Assembly: GCA_028284045.1 (NCBI GenBank)
Contig: JANQSN010000057.1
Span: 1 to 64,000, forward strand
Direction: 5' to 3'
DNA from: Alphaproteobacteria bacterium
GTDB lineage: Bacteria > Pseudomonadota > Alphaproteobacteria > DSM-16000 > Inquilinaceae
DNA: 64,000 bases
A program made the position numbers and the translations under genes. Each line of letters opens with the position of its first letter. Position 1 is the stretch's first letter. This document shows positions 61,313-64,000 of this stretch, one piece after another. Under the pieces are notes generated by a model that ran no database searches, was not told where the DNA came from, and worked only from the letters and a program-made list of their open reading frames with translations.

Positions 61313-62263
61313 TCACGGACCTCTCCGGCCTACGTCCCGAACCGATGGGTCCACCGGTCCCGGCGGCCCGCGCTCAACCCACGCCGACACGATCTCCCGC
61401 AACCGCGCGTCGAACGGCCTTTCCGGAACGAAGCCGACCTCGTCGCGCAGCCGCAGAACGCTGGCCACGGTCGCCGAAGAGCCTTCGTCCGGCTCGCCGT
61501 CCGGCGATGTGTAGAGGTCCGGCCGCCCAGCCGCGTCGGCGACGGTCCTGCAAATCGAGTCCAGCGATCGCCCCTCGCCGCTGGCGATGTTGACCGGTCC
61601 TTCGACCCGGCTGCCGGCCAGGGCGGCCATGGCCGCCCCGGCATCCCGGACATCCATGTAGTCGATGCGATTCCAGGGGTGCCGGCAGGAAATGGGGGCG
61701 CCCTTCAGCACCGCGGCGATCTGCGCCGGTATGAAGCGCACGGGCGGCTCGTCGGCCCCGACCATGTAGAAGAACCGGCCCCACGCGGCCGAGTAGCCGC
61801 GCTGGGCCGCATCGGCGCGCAGGATCTGGCCGAGCGAAAGCTTGGCCGTGCCATAGAGCGATCCGGGCGCCAACGCAGACCGCCCCTCCACAAGCGGCCG
61901 GTCGCTCGGCGCGTACTCGGCGCACGTGCCCGCCATGACGACCCGTTCGCCGCCGGCGCGCACGAAGGCATCGAGCAGGTCGAGGCTGCGGCCGACCCAC
62001 CGCAGGTTGGCCGGCGATGTCCAGAACGCACCGTGGGTCACGTCCCACGCCAGGTGGAGCAGATGGGTCGGCCGCACGCGGCGGATGACGTCCTCCCCAG
62101 CCCCAGCGGCCAGCAGATCGGCCGCATGACCGACCGCACCGAGCGCCACGGCCCGATCCGGGTTGCGGCAGGCCGCGTGGACTTCGAAGCCCTGGTCGAT
62201 CAACGGTCCGACGACGCACCGGCCGACAAACCCCGTCGCCCCGGTCAGGAGGATCCGTTTCAA
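61313..62263 (-). CDS. NAD-dependent epimerase/dehydratase, LPS sugar pathway
   Basis: A 316-aa extended SDR enzyme: Rossmann motif TGATGFVG near the N-terminus and YGTAK as the YxxxK pair, with HLAWDVTHGAFW and GTCAEYAPSDRPL as substrate-side segments. Start is a TTG whose last two bases begin the TGA of the upstream epimerase gene, giving tight coupling. In this cluster it probably reduces or epimerises a CDP-4-keto-6-deoxyhexose to the final sugar donor. Confidence 0.8.
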   Translation of the reverse strand: MKRILLTGATGFVGRCVVGPLIDQGFEVHAACRNPDRAVALGAVGHAADLLAAGAGEDVIRRVRPTHLLHLAWDVTHGAFWTSPANLRWVGRSLDLLDAFVRAGGERVVMAGTCAEYAPSDRPLVEGRSALAPGSLYGTAKLSLGQILRADAAQRGYSAAWGRFFYMVGADEPPVRFIPAQIAAVLKGAPISCRHPWNRIDYMDVRDAGAAMAALAGSRVEGPVNIASGEGRSLDSICRTVADAAGRPDLYTSPDGEPDEGSSATVASVLRLRDEVGFVPERPFDARLREIVSAWVERGPPGPVDPSVRDVGRRGP

Positions 62264-62790
62264 GGAACGAAGGCCGGCGCGTTGCGATCCTTGTCCGACA
62301 GGATCGGGTCGCCGATCGGCCAGTCGATGGCGAACGCCGGGTCGTTCCATCGCATCGATTGGCCGTGCGCCGGGCTGTACGAGGCGCCCATGAAGTAGAG
62401 GACTTCCGTGTCGTCCTCCAGGGTCTGCAGCCCGTGGGCAAAGCCGCCGGGAATGTAGAGCGCCCGGCCGTTCCCGGCCGACAGTTCGACGCCGAACCAG
62501 CGGCAATAGGTCGGCGAGTCCGGCCGGACATCCACCGCCACGTCGAAGATCCGGCCGCGCAGGCACTGGATGACCTTGGTCTCCTCATGCGGCGCCGTTT
62601 GCAGGTGGAGGCCCCGAAGGGTCCCTTTCGCCGCGCTTCTCGACAGGTTTATCTGCGGCAGCCGACTGTTGAGGCCGGCCCTGGAGAACGCGTCCTCGCA
62701 ATAGAGGCGGCAAAACGAACCGCGATGATCGCCGTGCGGCTCGTGTTCGATCAGCCGCAGTCCGTCGAGAGGCGTTTGGGTGAACTTCAC
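62260..62790 (-). CDS. rfbC: dTDP-4-dehydrorhamnose 3,5-epimerase-like protein
   Basis: A 176-aa RmlC/RfbC-family cupin epimerase. Key segments are DHRGSFCRLYC, the catalytic His region GTLRGLHLQ, VIQCLRGRIFDVAVD, YIPGGFAHGLQTL and RWNDPAFAIDWP. GTG at 62790 gives the usual VKFTQTPLDG start; TTG two codons upstream is possible. It sits between a CDP-glucose dehydratase and an SDR gene, without rmlA, rmlB or rmlD, so it may act on a CDP- rather than dTDP-linked 4-keto sugar. Confidence 0.87.
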   Translation of the reverse strand: MKFTQTPLDGLRLIEHEPHGDHRGSFCRLYCEDAFSRAGLNSRLPQINLSRSAAKGTLRGLHLQTAPHEETKVIQCLRGRIFDVAVDVRPDSPTYCRWFGVELSAGNGRALYIPGGFAHGLQTLEDDTEVLYFMGASYSPAHGQSMRWNDPAFAIDWPIGDPILSDKDRNAPAFVP

Positions 62791-62827
62791 GGGCAACCCC
62801 CGCCGTCTGTTCGTGTCGGTGCGGTCG

Positions 62828-63970
62828 TCAGGTGGCCGATGTCACCGCGGTGTCGAGAAAATGGGACAGGACGGTGTCGATCTGTCGTTCGGTCAGCGCG
62901 CGCATGTCCGCCGGGCCGGCCCCCCGCGCGTGGGCCCGGTACCATTCGGCGATCCAGCAAACCGCCTGATCGAGCGGCACAAGCGTGTCCCACCCCAGTT
63001 GGTCCCGGGCCTTTTCGCTATCCAGGTTCAGCAAGTTGGTCTCCTTGCGCCAATCGGCGTCGGGCGCCGGCCGCCAGCGGACGCCATCGCCCCAGGCGCC
63101 GACGAACTGGTCCATGGCCTGGCGGACGGAGATGAAGGACCCGGCGGGCGGCCCGAAATTCCAAGCAGCGCAATAGGGCGACTCCGGTCCGCCGGCCGCG
63201 ACCGCTTCCGCCAGGGTCAGATACCCGATCAGGGCGTCCAGCACATGCTGCCAGGGCCGAACATGCTCCGGGTTGCGCAGTTGGACGTCGTCGCCTTTGG
63301 CGAACGCCCGGACCGCATCGGGGATAAGCCGGTCTTCCGACCAGTCGCCGCCGCCGATCACGTTGCCCGACCGGGCGGTTGCGATGGCGAAGGTGCGGCC
63401 CTCCGACCACGCCTTCTTCGAGAAACTCTGCCGATAGCTGGCCGAGACCAGCTCGGCGCACGCTTTCGACGCGCTGTACGGATCGACTCCGCCGAGCCGA
63501 TCGGTCTCGGCGTAGACAACCTGCCCGTCGATCATCTCGTAGACCTTGTCGGTCGTGACGTGGATGAACGCCTTGACGCTGTCCAGGGTCCGGCAGGCCT
63601 CAAGCAGGTTCACCGTCCCCATGACGTTGATGTCGATGGTGTCGGCGGGAATGCGGTAGGACCGCCGGACCAGCGGCTGCGCAGCCATGTGAAAGACGAT
63701 CTCGGGCTCGAACGCGCGAACGCGGTTGGTCAACGTGCCCCTGTCGCGGATTTCCGCGAACCCGCTGCCGCAGAGCCCGGCCGCGCCGATAGCCTCGTAC
63801 ATGTTGGGAACGGTGTCCGGGGCCAGGCTGTAGCCTTCGACCTCGGCCCCCAGCCTGCGCAGAAGCGTGGTGAGCCAGCTTCCCTTGAAGCCCGAGTGAC
63901 CCGTCAGGAAGACGCGCCGGCCACGCCAGAAACCCCCGCTGATGCCGTGGAAGGGTCTCGTGCCGCTCAT
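62828..63970 (-). CDS. rfbG: CDP-glucose 4,6-dehydratase
   Basis: A 380-aa SDR enzyme converting CDP-glucose to CDP-4-keto-6-deoxyglucose. The NAD motif is FLTGHSGFKGSWL, the form specific to this enzyme; HMAAQPLVRRSY, VTTDKVYEM and YSASK follow, then RSGNVIGGGDWSEDRLIPD. ATG at 63970; the preceding gene ends 4 bp upstream. Confidence 0.93.
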   Translation of the reverse strand: MSGTRPFHGISGGFWRGRRVFLTGHSGFKGSWLTTLLRRLGAEVEGYSLAPDTVPNMYEAIGAAGLCGSGFAEIRDRGTLTNRVRAFEPEIVFHMAAQPLVRRSYRIPADTIDINVMGTVNLLEACRTLDSVKAFIHVTTDKVYEMIDGQVVYAETDRLGGVDPYSASKACAELVSASYRQSFSKKAWSEGRTFAIATARSGNVIGGGDWSEDRLIPDAVRAFAKGDDVQLRNPEHVRPWQHVLDALIGYLTLAEAVAAGGPESPYCAAWNFGPPAGSFISVRQAMDQFVGAWGDGVRWRPAPDADWRKETNLLNLDSEKARDQLGWDTLVPLDQAVCWIAEWYRAHARGAGPADMRALTERQIDTVLSHFLDTAVTSAT

Positions 63971-63974
63971 GGAC

Positions 63975-64000
63975 TCACCAAGTCTTCCAAGGAGCGGCGC
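63975..64000 (-). CDS. rfbF: Glucose-1-phosphate cytidylyltransferase, last residues only
   Basis: Only the last seven codons and the TGA are in the window. Reading back from the stop at 63975 gives ..APWKTW, the usual end of RfbF proteins (GKAPWKxW). RfbF makes CDP-glucose, the substrate of the neighbouring dehydratase, and normally precedes it. The call rests on this short end plus context. Confidence 0.6.

Overview
The window is 64 kb of very GC-rich, gene-dense chromosome from an anoxygenic phototrophic alphaproteobacterium. The evidence is two light-harvesting (LH2-type) beta/alpha gene pairs with a pucC gene, a Usg protein, a plant-type glutamate-cysteine ligase, a PhaR-type operator and Gram-negative lipid A genes. 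A Rhodospirillales-like host is my inference; nothing in the window fixes the genus. No rRNA, tRNA, CRISPR array, insertion sequence or prophage was seen.

Layout. (1) 1-5.0 kb: envelope genes, with lpxK (cut by the left edge), waaA, a GT4 glycosyltransferase and an LpxH-like phosphoesterase on the minus strand, and a divergent lipid-kinase-like gene. A four-copy 16-bp tandem repeat lies in the divergent gap. (2) 5-25 kb: mostly housekeeping. It holds pmbA, an MFS exporter, gshA, rsmE, a ClpP paralogue with an acidic N-terminus, an SDR dehydrogenase, a hydratase, usg, a groES with no groEL beside it, rsmD, an RluB-type pseudouridine synthase, tadA, an OmpR-type regulator with a divergent sensorless histidine kinase, a PP2C phosphatase, a TSUP permease, pepF, an ABC1 kinase, a methyltransferase and a carbamoylputrescine amidase. 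(3) 25.1-30.2 kb: a MarR regulator, then pucB1-pucA1-(unknown 241-aa gene)-pucB2-pucA2-pucC and a divergent peptide deformylase. A PpsR/CrtJ-type TGT-N12-ACA site stands in front. (4) 30.5-50.7 kb: phenylacetate catabolism. paaABCDE plus an extra PaaA/PaaC-family gene, paaJ and paaX lie on the minus strand, followed by paaY, a TetR gene, a phasin and a MarR gene. A long minus-strand unit paaN-livKHMGF-fadJ-like faces a plus-strand unit paaG-paaI-paaK. (5) 50.8-61.1 kb: polyester and fatty-acid metabolism, with a class II-like PHA synthase, a PHA depolymerase, an alpha/beta hydrolase, a PyrD-like protein, a fadB/fadN-type multifunctional enzyme, a thiolase, a MaoC hydratase and an acyl-CoA ligase. 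(6) 61.3-64 kb: an LPS sugar cluster (CDP-glucose pathway), continuing off the right edge.

How it fits together. Regions 4 and 5 form a carbon route: phenylacetate is activated by PaaK, epoxidised by PaaABCE, isomerised by PaaG, ring-opened and beta-oxidised to acetyl-CoA and succinyl-CoA. Beta-oxidation enzymes and a PHA synthase/depolymerase pair are transcribed in the same direction directly downstream of paaK, so surplus hydroxyacyl-CoA could be stored as polyester. Region 3 is the most unusual: the two LH2 alpha chains carry Phe-Phe where long-wavelength LH2 has Tyr-Trp, which predicts a blue-shifted antenna. An unrecognised protein with three C-terminal repeats is encoded between the two antenna pairs.
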